The position numbers and the translations under genes are program-made. Source: Planctomycetota bacterium (lineage in GTDB: Bacteria; Planctomycetota; SZUA-567; H5-PLA8). From it: a stretch of 64,000 nt of DNA. Below are positions 1 through 7,765 of this stretch, one piece after another. Position 1 is the stretch's first letter; each line of letters begins with the position of its first letter. Under the pieces are notes generated by a model, which was not told the DNA's origin, ran no database searches, and saw nothing but the letters and a program-made list of their open reading frames with translations. Location of the stretch: NCBI GenBank assembly GCA_016200135.1, contig JACQFI010000097.1, positions 1 through 64,000 of the forward strand, in the 5' to 3' direction.

Positions 1-186
1 CGCACCTGGACCTACGACCCCAACACGTGCACGTTTTTTCAAGAAAATCAGCCCGCAAATACACCCGCTCCCTCCACACCTCAACCCCAGCAATCACCCG
101 CACCCGTATCCTCTATAGGAGAAACGCCAACCCCTCCACCATCCACTTCGCCGCCACGCGGAAGAACATGGAATCAATTCTTCTAA
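1..186 (+). CDS. C-terminal end of an unidentified protein (partial, cut by left edge)
   Basis: The first forward frame is open from base 1 to a TAA at 184-186, giving 61 residues. It begins RTWTYDPNTCTFFQENQ and continues into a tail rich in Pro, Ser, Thr and Gln that ends RGRTWNQFF. The low-complexity tail looks like a disordered C-terminus. The family cannot be recognised from this fragment. No usable start lies inside the window, so the gene must begin upstream. It is less GC-rich than its neighbours. Because the frame is short and open at the edge, it could be a chance frame, but its codons read sensibly and the stop is followed by non-coding sequence. Confidence 0.45.
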   Translation, partial: RTWTYDPNTCTFFQENQPANTPAPSTPQPQQSPAPVSSIGETPTPPPSTSPPRGRTWNQFF

Positions 187-258
187 AAACCAGAGCATAA
201 ATAACGTGGAGCGCGGAAGGCAACCACCAAGAGCCGCGAGCTAGGAGTTGCCGGGTGC

Positions 259-286
259 CACGGAGCGGGGTTGTTGCCGCTCCGTG
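259..286. repeat. Perfect stem-loop 1 (10-bp stem, 8-nt loop)
   Basis: CACGGAGCGG at 259-268 pairs perfectly with CCGCTCCGTG at 277-286 around an 8-nt loop. No T-run follows, so it is not a typical intrinsic terminator on the plus strand. It could act in the leader of the sigma gene or at the 3' end of the upstream gene. Confidence 0.7.
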
Positions 287-306
287 CCGGATGCAAAAGG
301 GAAAGG

Positions 307-334
307 CGCGGACCAGAAACTACCCTGGTCCGCG
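307..334. repeat. Perfect stem-loop 2 (10-bp stem, 8-nt loop)
   Basis: CGCGGACCAG at 307-316 pairs perfectly with CTGGTCCGCG at 325-334, again with an 8-nt loop. It lies 20 nt after stem-loop 1 and has the same geometry but a different sequence. No T-run follows. Confidence 0.7.
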
Positions 335-390
335 ACACCCCAACCCGTCCACTCGCAACCGCATGGTGTTGCCCGAGTTACGATATTCCT

Positions 391-414
391 GCAACCCACG
401 CGCAAAATTTCGTC
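391..414 (+). promoter_or_regulatory. Possible ECF-type promoter for the first sigma-serpin gene
   Basis: GCAACC at 391-396 and CGTC at 411-414 resemble ECF -35 (GGAAC) and -10 (CGTC) elements, but the spacer is 14 nt, shorter than the usual 16-17. Transcription would start about 50 bases before the ATG. This is weaker than the match upstream of the paralogue at 7627-7652. Confidence 0.3.
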
Positions 415-477
415 TAAAATCCGGGGAACTCACATGGCCTCGGCTGCATTCCTGATGCCGAACGCAAGAGGACGCGC

Positions 478-2655
478 ATGCCCGAGACGGCGGTGGAGAT
501 GACGACGGTGGAGGCCTTGGCGCGCCTGGCCCGGCAACGGGACCCGCTGGCGTGGTCGGAGCTGCTGCGCCTGCACGGCGACGCGATCCACCGCGTCTGC
601 CGGCGCATTCTGGGCGGCGAGGCTTTGGCCGACGACGCCTGCCAGGAGACGCTGCTGCAACTGCGCGACCGGGCGGGCCTGTTCGCCGCGCCGGGGTCGA
701 ATGCCGAGGCCGCCGCAAGGAGCTGGATCATGCGCGTCGCATGCCACACCGCTCTGCAGATGCTCCGCAAGCGCAAAGCCGAGCGGCTCCGCGAGGACCG
801 CGCGGGACGTTCGGTTTCGGAGAATCGGAATCCCGAGCCCGACGGCATGGCGCACGCCGTGAACGCCGAACGGCTCGATGCGGTGCGGCGCGAACTGGCC
901 GCCATGCCCGAGCGCGAGCGGCTCCCGCTGGTGCTGCACTACCACGCGGGGCTCGGGTTCGAGGACGTCGCCGCGGCGCTCGGCTGTCCGGTCAACACGG
1001 CCAAGACGCGCGTGCACCGCGGCCTCGAACGGCTGCGCGAACGGCTCGCGCTGCTGGGACTCGTGCTGCCGCTGGGTACGTTGAGCGGGCTGCTGTCCTC
1101 CGACGAAGCGGGCCCCGGCGCAGGAAAAGATGGCGGCGTACGTGGCGCGCTTCCGCGTTCCGAACGGATGCAGGCGTGGCAGCGCCTGCTGAACAGTTCG
1201 CAATCTTCCACGCTGCCTTTCTTTGAACCCGAAGGAGCTTGGTCTACCATGGCAAAGATCGGAACGACGGTCGCGGCGCTGGCACTCGCCGCTGTTCTTG
1301 TACTCACGGCGTCCACGCTTAAGGGCGCGGATCAATCGAAGGCCGCAGGCGGCGGGGAGGCCCACGTGGCGAAGAAGGAACCGGAAGCGCGCACGAAAGC
1401 CGGCGAGCCCGCCGGGGATCCGCAGGAACGGCGCGGCGCTCCGTCCGAGCGTTCCACCAAAGGCCCCGAGAAGCCCGCGACGGCCGACGAGAAGCGCGCG
1501 GTCGCCGAGGGCATCAATGCGTTCGCGGCCGATTTCTACGCCAAGCTGAAGGGCGACCCGAAGAAAAATCTCTTCTTCTCGCCGTACAGCATTTCCACGG
1601 CCCTGGCCATGACGTACGCCGGCGCGCGCGGCAACACCGCCGACGAGATGGCCAAGGCGCTGCATTTCACCGTCCTGAATGACCGCCTGCACGCCGCCTG
1701 CGGCGGGCTGATCGCGGACCTCAACGCGGACCAGAAGGACGGCAAGCCGCGCGGCTTCAAGCTCGCCGTCGCCAACCGGCTCTTCGGCGCGCAGAAATAC
1801 AAGTTCCTGCCCGAGTTCCTCGACCTGAACGAGAAGGCGTACGGCGCGCCGCTCGAAAGCATGGACTTCCTGGGCGCCACCGAAGCCTCGCGCAAAGCCA
1901 TCAACGCCTGGGTGGAGAAGAAAACGCAGGACAAGATCAAGGACCTGATCCTGGCCGGGCAACTCGATCCAGGGACAAGCCTGGTCCTTGTGAATGCGAT
2001 CTACTTCAAGGGCGATTGGCTCGAACAGTTCGACAAGAAACAGACCAAGGACGAGCCGTTCAACGTAGCGGTGGATAAGCAGGTGACGGCCGCGACGATG
2101 CACCGGACCGATCACTGGATGTATTACGAAGAGGAAGGCAAGTTCCAGGTGCTCGAACTGCCCTACGTCAACCGCGAGCTCTCGATGCTGGTCTTCCTCC
2201 CCGCGCAGGTGGACGGCCTGGCCGGATTCGAGAACACGCTCACGGCGGAGAACATCAAGAAGTGGACGGGCGGCCTGACGCGCGCGGAAGTGATCCTCTC
2301 GTTGCCGAAGTTCAAGATGACGTGGGGCACCGAGAACATCGCGAATCAGCTTCAGGAATTGGGCATCAAGGACGCGTTCGTCTACCCGCAGGCGGACTTC
2401 TCCGGCATGGACGGCTCCAAGCTGCTGTACATCTCGCTGGTGCTGCATAAGGCTTTCGTGGACGTGAACGAGGAAGGCACCGAAGCCGCGGCGGCCACGG
2501 CGGTGGTAATGGCGCCGGGAGCCGCGCCGGTTCGGGACCGCCCCAAGCCCAAGGTCTTCAAGACCGACCGGCCGTTCTGCTTCGCGATCCGCGACAACAC
2601 CTCGGGCGCGATCCTCTTCATAGGCCGCGTCGCGAATCCGATCGCGGAGAAGTAA
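478..2655 (+). CDS. ECF sigma factor - membrane segment - serpin fusion (copy 1)
   Basis: The protein has 725 residues. Residues about 10-100 are a sigma-70 region 2 (DDACQETLLQLRDRAG core). About 135-195 are region 4, with MPERERLPLVLHYHAG and the helix-turn-helix segment VNTAKTRVHRGLERLRER. After a linker, residues 258-280 form one hydrophobic segment beginning MAKIGTTVAALALAAV. A Lys/Glu/Pro-rich spacer follows, then a full serpin domain (about 340-725). The reactive-loop hinge is EEGTEAAAAT, the pattern of inhibitory serpins, and the domain ends with the family's PF and IGRV strands. The expected topology is sigma in the cytoplasm and serpin outside the membrane. The start has AAGAGGA six bases upstream. 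A strong internal ribosome site precedes codon 258 (see 1232-1251). A paralogue lies at 7766. The role as a protease-responsive transcription factor is inference. Confidence 0.9.
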   Translation: MPETAVEMTTVEALARLARQRDPLAWSELLRLHGDAIHRVCRRILGGEALADDACQETLLQLRDRAGLFAAPGSNAEAAARSWIMRVACHTALQMLRKRKAERLREDRAGRSVSENRNPEPDGMAHAVNAERLDAVRRELAAMPERERLPLVLHYHAGLGFEDVAAALGCPVNTAKTRVHRGLERLRERLALLGLVLPLGTLSGLLSSDEAGPGAGKDGGVRGALPRSERMQAWQRLLNSSQSSTLPFFEPEGAWSTMAKIGTTVAALALAAVLVLTASTLKGADQSKAAGGGEAHVAKKEPEARTKAGEPAGDPQERRGAPSERSTKGPEKPATADEKRAVAEGINAFAADFYAKLKGDPKKNLFFSPYSISTALAMTYAGARGNTADEMAKALHFTVLNDRLHAACGGLIADLNADQKDGKPRGFKLAVANRLFGAQKYKFLPEFLDLNEKAYGAPLESMDFLGATEASRKAINAWVEKKTQDKIKDLILAGQLDPGTSLVLVNAIYFKGDWLEQFDKKQTKDEPFNVAVDKQVTAATMHRTDHWMYYEEEGKFQVLELPYVNRELSMLVFLPAQVDGLAGFENTLTAENIKKWTGGLTRAEVILSLPKFKMTWGTENIANQLQELGIKDAFVYPQADFSGMDGSKLLYISLVLHKAFVDVNEEGTEAAAATAVVMAPGAAPVRDRPKPKVFKTDRPFCFAIRDNTSGAILFIGRVANPIAEK
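1232..1251 (+). promoter_or_regulatory. Internal Shine-Dalgarno and in-frame ATG between sigma and serpin parts (copy 1)
   Basis: AAGGAG at 1232-1237 is followed by an in-frame ATG at 1249-1251 (codon 258), spacer 11 nt. Translation from here would give MAKIG followed by a hydrophobic stretch, which could serve as a signal peptide or membrane anchor for a free serpin lacking the sigma domains. The same arrangement occurs at the same junction in the other two sigma fusions of the window. Confidence 0.5.
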
Positions 2656-2674
2656 GCGTTCGTTTTCGTGCGAG

Positions 2675-3757
2675 TCACTCCGGCACGGGCGCAGGTCCGG
2701 TGGAATCGCGGAGGATCAGTTGCGTCTGCACGCGCAGTTTGGGCGGGGACTCCAGCGGGTGTTTTGCGTGGAGCGCGTCCAGGAGCACGCGCACGGCGCG
2801 TTCGGCCAGATCCGCCGGGCGCGGATCGACGGTGGTGAGCGGCAGGAAGGCGAACTCGCCCAGCGGCAGGTTGCCGAATCCCACGACGCTCAGGTCCTGC
2901 GGTACGCGCACGCCCATCTCGGAAGCCGCCTTCGCCGCCGCGGCGGCCGAACTGTCCTCGAAGAAGCAGACCGCGGTGAACTTCGCCGCACGGTAGAAGT
3001 TGCGAAATTGGGCAAAGACCGAACGCGGGCTGGGCTTGGTCTCCCAGACCAGCGCGTCTTCGTGGCGCTCGCCGGCTTCCTCCAAGGCGCGGCGGAGGCC
3101 GTGCAGGCGCTCGAGCGAGGTGCTGCTGTCGGGCATGCCGACATACGCAATGCGGCGGTGCCCGAGCTGGATCAGGTAGCGCGCGGCCTGATAGGCGCCG
3201 CCGGCGTTGTCGATCTGCACGGAGGCCGCGCCCGAAAGTTCGGCGTCCACCGTGACGACGGGCAGGCCGCCCGCGGCTTCCCTCTGGAGCCATGCGGCCA
3301 TCTCATGAAACATGCCTTGCGCGTCGAAGCGCAGCGCATGGGAGGTGACGATCAGGCCGTCGATCTGCGGATCGAGCGCCAGCTCTTTGCGCCACGAGAC
3401 GTAAGCCGGGCGCACGTTTTCGGAGCGCAACGCCTGCGAGAGCGCCTCCATTAAACCGAGGCTCCAGGCGTCGGAGGGCGCGCGCTCGGGGTCGAGCACG
3501 ATGCCCAGGCAGGGCGTGCCGCCGGCGCGGCGTCTCGAACGGTTCTTTGGCGCCGCGAAACAGCCGATGCCCCAGCGCCGCTCGATCACGCCCTGGTGTT
3601 CGAGCATCTTGAGCGCCTTCGAGACCGTAAAGACGCTGACCTTATGCGTCTTGGCCAGCGCGCGGACGCTCGGCAGCGGCTTCTCCCCGCCCGTCCGCTT
3701 ACGGATCGCGGCGGCGAGTTCGCCGGCCAGGTGCTTGTATTGAACGGTGCCGCGCAT
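2675..3757 (-). CDS. GntR-type DNA-binding domain with LacI-type sugar-binding domain, transcriptional regulator
   Basis: The protein has 360 residues. Residues 1-70 form a GntR winged helix (PSVRALAKTHKVSVFTVSKA and then EHQGVIERRWGIGCF). From about residue 80 it is a LacI/PBP1-like ligand-binding domain, with motifs LGIVLDP, DGLIVTS, VQIDNAGGAYQAARYL and GHRRIAYVG, and ends with LTTVDPRPADLAERAVRVLL. This hybrid is the AraR-like architecture, which responds to sugars. It is convergent with the sigma-serpin gene (19-base gap) and divergent from the secreted DUF4091 protein at 4003. It is therefore likely to control that gene and itself through the palindrome at 3783-3801. The inducer is unknown. 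Confidence 0.9.
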   Translation of the reverse strand: MRGTVQYKHLAGELAAAIRKRTGGEKPLPSVRALAKTHKVSVFTVSKALKMLEHQGVIERRWGIGCFAAPKNRSRRRAGGTPCLGIVLDPERAPSDAWSLGLMEALSQALRSENVRPAYVSWRKELALDPQIDGLIVTSHALRFDAQGMFHEMAAWLQREAAGGLPVVTVDAELSGAASVQIDNAGGAYQAARYLIQLGHRRIAYVGMPDSSTSLERLHGLRRALEEAGERHEDALVWETKPSPRSVFAQFRNFYRAAKFTAVCFFEDSSAAAAAKAASEMGVRVPQDLSVVGFGNLPLGEFAFLPLTTVDPRPADLAERAVRVLLDALHAKHPLESPPKLRVQTQLILRDSTGPAPVPE

Positions 3758-3782
3758 GCTCTTGGTTCAACCTCCGCCTACT

Positions 3783-3801
3783 GTTATCTAACACAGATAA
3801 C
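3783..3801. promoter_or_regulatory. Probable operator palindrome in the GntR/DUF4091 divergent region
   Basis: GTTATCT (3783-3789) and AGATAAC (3795-3801) form a perfect 7-bp inverted repeat with a 5-nt spacer, just upstream of the regulator start. AGATAAC recurs at 3938-3944 next to the start of the divergent gene, and in both places CAGTTGGGTC or CTGTTGGGTC follows (3801-3810 and 3952-3961). A full and a half site flanking a divergent promoter fit autoregulation by the GntR-type protein. Binding is inferred. Confidence 0.55.
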
Positions 3802-3937
3802 TGTTGGGTCAATTTTGAAGCGCATGAATTCTTCTCCTGATGCGAACATCGTTCTTCTATCTTATGTAATTTGATAGATTTGATACACCAAATAATTTTG
3901 CGCCAACCCGCTGGAATTTGAGCCGCAACGGTGTATT

Positions 3938-3961
3938 AGATAACAGCATATCAGTTGGGTC
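3938..3961 (+). promoter_or_regulatory. Second, half-palindromic operator-like copy before the DUF4091 gene
   Basis: AGATAAC followed by AGCATATCAGTTGGGTC repeats the right half of the 3783-3810 block close to the DUF4091 gene start. A repressor bound here would overlap or immediately follow the promoter of that gene. Confidence 0.4.
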
Positions 3962-4002
3962 AGGCGGTGCCGCGGGGTAGTCTTTCCAATGGGGGGCCGG
4001 CC

Positions 4003-6639
4003 ATGTTCAACGTGCGCGTTTACTTTCTCCTTTTTACCTTCTCGATGTCGGCGCTCGCGGCTGCCGAGGACGCGCCCGCGCAGTTCAAGGCGTGGGGCAC
4101 GCGCGGGCCGGGCCTGCCGCCGTTGCCGGCCGGCTGGACGGAGGTCCCCGCTGCATCCAACAAGGGCGCGCAGGCGCAGCCCACCGAAACCGACCGCGCG
4201 CGCGGGTTCGTGCTCTTTCAACGCCGCGCCTTCGAGGAGCTTTATCCCGATAGCGTGCCGGCCCCGCACGAGACCGGCGTAGCACTGAAGGCGTTCGCCG
4301 CGCAGGGCCAGTACGAGCCGCTCACCTTTGCTCTCTACGCGCTGGAGGACTTGAAAGGCTGCAAGGTGTCGGTGGGCGCGCTCAAGAATGAAGGCGGCGC
4401 GAGCATCCCGGCGTCGCACGTGGACGTGCGCATCGTCCGCTGCATCCGCAGCAAGGCCGCGTACGAGAACCCGAACGACAAACGCTACCGCATGGCGCCG
4501 TTCCATCTGGAGACGTTCGAGACCTTCGACGCCGCCAAGGACCGCTCGGCTCAGATCTGGATCACCGTCAAAGCGCCCGACGCGGCGCCGGCCGGCGACT
4601 ACAAGGGCACGCTCGCGGTTCAGGCCGAAGGAAAAGCCGGGGCCGAGGTTCCGGTGCTCCTGCGCGTGCTGCCGTTCACGCTCCCGCCCATGCCGCTCGA
4701 GACCGTCATGTCCTACGCCAAGCCGAACGCCGATCTGGCGCTGCGCGAGAAGGAACTGATCGACCAGCGCGAGCACGGCATCAACAATGTCGAGAGCGGC
4801 TGCGGCGCGGTGGTGGCCAGCCGCGATCAGACCTTCGGCGACGACGATATCGAAGCCACTCGCAAGAGTTGCCGCGAGGCGCTCGCGCTGCGCAAGAGGG
4901 TCTTCGGCGAGGCCGCCAACCGTTTCCCCATCACGGCGGAGATCGGGCACCAGATCCTTTACTACTGGAACAAGGAGAAGAGCTGGTTCGAGTTCTGGCC
5001 GCACTCGGAGAAGCTCGACGGCGATTTCTTCAAAGCGCTCAAGCTGGTCGAGGAGACGCTCAAGGCCGAGGGCGGCCCGCCCATGCGGCTCTTCATCATG
5101 GACGAGCCCGGCGGCCATCCGGACCTGCTCAAGGAGACCATCTTCTACAACAAGCTCGCGAAGGAGAAGATGCCGCACCTCCAGAGCTTCGAGACCATCG
5201 GCGGCGGCACCGCGATGGGCATCGACGAGATCGGCCAATTAGGCGGCAGCGTGGACATGCTCACCATCAACCGCTTCGATACCGACCTCTGCAAGCGGCT
5301 GCTCGACCGCAAGAAGCCCTTCGGCATCTACAACGGCGGCAGTTCGGCGGAGAACGTCACGGCATTCGTGCGCGACCGCTACTTCTTCGGGTTCTACTGC
5401 TGGAAGACCGGCGCGCAGGAGATTCTGCAGTGGGTGTATGCCTTCGGAGAACCTTGGAAAGAGCCGCTCCGCGGCAACAACGGCTACGTGTACCTCGCGC
5501 CGGACGGCCCGCTGCCCAGCATTCCGTGGGAGAGCATCCGCGCGGGCATCGACGACTACCGCTACCAGGACCTGCTCTGGCGGCTGATCACGGCGGCGCG
5601 CAAGTCCGGCGACGCGAAGGCCGCCGAAGCCGCTCAGGCAGCGGAGCAGACCGCCCGCGAGATCATGGGCGGCATCGACTTCACGTATCAGGCACGCATT
5701 ACGCAGAGTCCGCCCGCGCCGGCCTCTACCATGGAGAAGTGGCGCTGGCTCGTGGCCTCCGCCTGTCTCGACCTGCTCAAACACGTGCCGCTGGAGAAGG
5801 CGCTGGCCACCGCCGTCGAACGCCCCGGACCGCTGGACCTCCCCTTCCCCAAGGCGGAAGCGGCGCCCGCGAGCTACGGACCCGAAATGGCGACGGAGGG
5901 CGGCTTCGAGAACGGCGCCGGTCCGTGGAAGGCCTCGGGCAAATTTGCAAAGGGCTCCGGCATCAGCTCGGACGAGCATCACGGCGGCCAGAAGAGCTTC
6001 CTGCTCGAGAACCCCGCGGAAGCGACGGGCATGGACGTCACGGTCTGCATCTGGGGCTGGGGCCCGCCCGAACCATCCATGATCCTGCAGGCGGGGAAGA
6101 CGTACGAATTCTCCGCGTGGATCAAAGGGAGCGGCTCGGCGCCGCAGTTGCGGCTGGCCTTGCCCGGCGGCAGCGCTCGAAAGGAAGAAGACCGCGACGG
6201 CGACCGCGACGCGCAGGGCTGGCGCAAGCTCACGCATGTGGTCACGCTGGCCAAAGACGCCAAGCCCAATTACATCGCGCTGTGGCTCCAGGGCGTGGGC
6301 AAAGTCTGGTGCGACGACTTGAGCCTGCGCGAGGCCGAACAGCCGCCGTTCACCGTAAGGCTCGCGCAAGATTTGGCCGACGGCAGCGACCGCCGCGTGG
6401 AACTCACCGTCGAACAGCCCGGCAATCGGGGCGAGTTGCAAGTGAGCGTCGCGCCTCCGGGCGGCAAAGGCGGAGTTCAGACGCTGAAGATCCCGCCCTT
6501 CGGGAAAGCGATGCTGGCCTTCGACGCCGCGGAACTCCCGCCGGGCAGCTACGAGATCAAGGCCGAACTCAGCGGCGGCGAGAAACCGTTCACCCAGTCG
6601 GCGACGCTGCGGCGCGTGCGCGGCCCGTTCGAACCCTGA
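4003..6639 (+). CDS. Secreted glycosidase-like protein with DUF4091 domain and C-terminal carbohydrate-binding-like module
   Basis: The ATG at 4003 gives 878 residues beginning with a clear signal peptide (MFNVRVYFLLFTFSMSALAAA, cleavage near AAA-ED). The upstream TTG at 3957 in the same frame would bury that signal, so 4003 is preferred. The long central part is a TIM-barrel-like segment ending in the DUF4091 signature (LPSIPWESIRAGIDDYRYQD, near residues 505-525), a family linked to glycoside hydrolases. From about residue 630 a jelly-roll, CBM4/9-like module follows (GGFENGAGPWKASGKF ... YEFSAWIKG ... VGKVWCDDLSLRE), then a short beta domain. It likely acts on polysaccharide or glycoside outside the inner membrane. 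It is divergent from the GntR/LacI-type regulator and ends in a strong terminator. The substrate is unknown. Confidence 0.85.
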   Translation: MFNVRVYFLLFTFSMSALAAAEDAPAQFKAWGTRGPGLPPLPAGWTEVPAASNKGAQAQPTETDRARGFVLFQRRAFEELYPDSVPAPHETGVALKAFAAQGQYEPLTFALYALEDLKGCKVSVGALKNEGGASIPASHVDVRIVRCIRSKAAYENPNDKRYRMAPFHLETFETFDAAKDRSAQIWITVKAPDAAPAGDYKGTLAVQAEGKAGAEVPVLLRVLPFTLPPMPLETVMSYAKPNADLALREKELIDQREHGINNVESGCGAVVASRDQTFGDDDIEATRKSCREALALRKRVFGEAANRFPITAEIGHQILYYWNKEKSWFEFWPHSEKLDGDFFKALKLVEETLKAEGGPPMRLFIMDEPGGHPDLLKETIFYNKLAKEKMPHLQSFETIGGGTAMGIDEIGQLGGSVDMLTINRFDTDLCKRLLDRKKPFGIYNGGSSAENVTAFVRDRYFFGFYCWKTGAQEILQWVYAFGEPWKEPLRGNNGYVYLAPDGPLPSIPWESIRAGIDDYRYQDLLWRLITAARKSGDAKAAEAAQAAEQTAREIMGGIDFTYQARITQSPPAPASTMEKWRWLVASACLDLLKHVPLEKALATAVERPGPLDLPFPKAEAAPASYGPEMATEGGFENGAGPWKASGKFAKGSGISSDEHHGGQKSFLLENPAEATGMDVTVCIWGWGPPEPSMILQAGKTYEFSAWIKGSGSAPQLRLALPGGSARKEEDRDGDRDAQGWRKLTHVVTLAKDAKPNYIALWLQGVGKVWCDDLSLREAEQPPFTVRLAQDLADGSDRRVELTVEQPGNRGELQVSVAPPGGKGGVQTLKIPPFGKAMLAFDAAELPPGSYEIKAELSGGEKPFTQSATLRRVRGPFEP

Positions 6640-6657
6640 CGTTCGCGGAGGAAACAG

Positions 6658-6689
6658 AACGGGCGGACCCAAGGTCCGCCCGTTTTCTT
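6658..6689 (+). terminator. Intrinsic terminator of the DUF4091 gene
   Basis: AACGGGCGGACC and GGTCCGCCCGTT form a perfect 12-bp stem with a 3-nt loop, followed by TTTTCTT. It sits between convergent genes and may also stop transcription from the opposite strand, where the hairpin is followed by a weaker T-containing stretch. Confidence 0.85.
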
Positions 6690-6712
6690 GAAGCGCTGCT
6701 TTTCGGCAACGC

Positions 6713-7513
6713 TTAGTGTTCGGAGTCGCGCGTCGCGGCGGCGGAGATGCGGACCATCGCTTCCTTCAACGCCTTGGCGCGGCTCCCGACGATGGACTCG
6801 TCGGCCTCGACAAAGAGGACGTTCTCTTCCTGGTAGAAGTCGTCGCGCAGGCGCTGGGAGACGCGCTTGGCCACGCGCGCAAGCCCGCCGGCGTCGCCGC
6901 CGTCTTTGTACGCTTTGAGCGCCGTCGCGAGGTCGTTGATCTCGTCGTGGATGATGCGGTGCTCTTTGGCCATCACCGACATCGGCGAGCCCCAACTGAT
7001 GAACGGGATCAGGGCGGGAAAGAGGACTTCGTCTTCCTGGCGCATATGGGTCATCAGCTCGTTGGTCAGGAAATCGATGGCCTCTTCAATGCCTTTGACG
7101 TGCTCGGGCTTGCCCTGTCCCGCCACGATGGCTTCGACGGAGGTCTCCATCTTGGTCAGCAGCGCTTCCGCCTTGCGATGCATGTCGCGGAGGTGCGTCG
7201 TAACCGTATCCGGCGCCGGCGCGGCGCTCACGCCTTGGCCGCCCGCGAACGGGCTTGTGACCGGCGCGTGCGCGGACGGAACCTGCTGCGTGTCCGGAGC
7301 CTGAACGATCTCGACCAGATCCGGCACGCGCTTGCGCAGGTGGGTCTCGATGCCCTGCCGCAGCGTCACCTGCGAGGACGGACACCCGACGCAGTGCCCG
7401 GTCATCTTGATCGTCACGATGCCGTCCTCGACCGAGACCAGTTCCACGTCGCCGCCGTCGGCTTGGATATAAGGGCGAATCTCTTCAAGTGCCGCCTGAA
7501 CCTGTGCTTTCAT
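6713..7513 (-). CDS. NifU C-terminal domain fused to a hemerythrin-like domain
   Basis: The ATG at 7513 (GGAGAAGG just upstream) gives 266 residues; further upstream codons lack family similarity. Residues 1-75 are a NifU-type scaffold domain with IQADGGDVEL and the cluster-binding pair GHCVGCPSS. After a Pro/Ala linker, residues about 110-260 are a four-helix hemerythrin-like domain: MHRKAEALL, then THMRQEDEVLFPAL, then KEHRIIHDEI, then DDFYQEENVLF. The last motif normally reads HxxxEE but here has Asp in place of the His ligand, so the metal site may be altered. The fusion suggests iron-sulfur delivery or repair coupled to oxygen, NO or iron sensing in the cytoplasm; that role is inference. 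Confidence 0.85.
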   Translation of the reverse strand: MKAQVQAALEEIRPYIQADGGDVELVSVEDGIVTIKMTGHCVGCPSSQVTLRQGIETHLRKRVPDLVEIVQAPDTQQVPSAHAPVTSPFAGGQGVSAAPAPDTVTTHLRDMHRKAEALLTKMETSVEAIVAGQGKPEHVKGIEEAIDFLTNELMTHMRQEDEVLFPALIPFISWGSPMSVMAKEHRIIHDEINDLATALKAYKDGGDAGGLARVAKRVSQRLRDDFYQEENVLFVEADESIVGSRAKALKEAMVRISAAATRDSEH

Positions 7514-7626
7514 GTCCTTCTCCGGGAAACCGAACCCACAAAGGCCAGTATCGCTAATCCGCACAGCGGAATCAACTGCTCTCGCCTCTTTTTCCTTCCT
7601 CTTAAACCAAGTGCATGCGGAATTTA

Positions 7627-7652
7627 GGAACCAGTCTGAGGGTATTTGCGTC
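7627..7652 (+). promoter_or_regulatory. ECF sigma-type promoter upstream of the second sigma-serpin gene
   Basis: GGAACC (7627-7632), a 16-nt spacer and CGTC (7649-7652) match the general ECF promoter layout closely. Transcription would begin near 7660, about 100 bases before the chosen start. ECF factors often drive their own gene, so autoregulation by one of the two sigma-serpin proteins is plausible. Confidence 0.55.
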
Positions 7653-7765
7653 AAAAACATCAAGTTCATGAAACCCTTGCCTCCCCGGCGGCATCTTGGA
7701 GACTGATGATGAGCAGAACCCTACCGCTTCCAGCCGTGGATCGCCGCGCCAAGGAGCCCTCTAAC

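Larger units (their letters stand above)
187..477. other. Intergenic region upstream of the first sigma-serpin gene
   Basis: This stretch of about 290 bases has no convincing gene; the short frames in it overlap the start of the sigma gene in other registers. It holds two perfect 10-bp stem-loops (259-286 and 307-334) and a possible ECF-type promoter near 391-414, each listed separately. The ribosome-binding site AAGAGGA lies just before the ATG at 478. Confidence 0.6.

Noticed and set aside
430..2448. Long open frame of 672 codons on the minus strand across the first sigma-serpin gene
   Set aside because: It is antisense to a gene with clear sigma and serpin motifs on the plus strand. High-GC coding sequence often gives long antisense frames. 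No recognised motif in it.
3955..4002. Upstream TTG start for the DUF4091 protein
   Set aside because: It would put 16 residues before a clear signal peptide. ATG 4003 gives a normal signal sequence.
4869..6716. Alternative plus-strand frame of 615 codons within the DUF4091 gene
   Set aside because: Composition is Arg/Ala/Gly-rich and without a domain, typical of an out-of-frame reading of GC-rich coding DNA.
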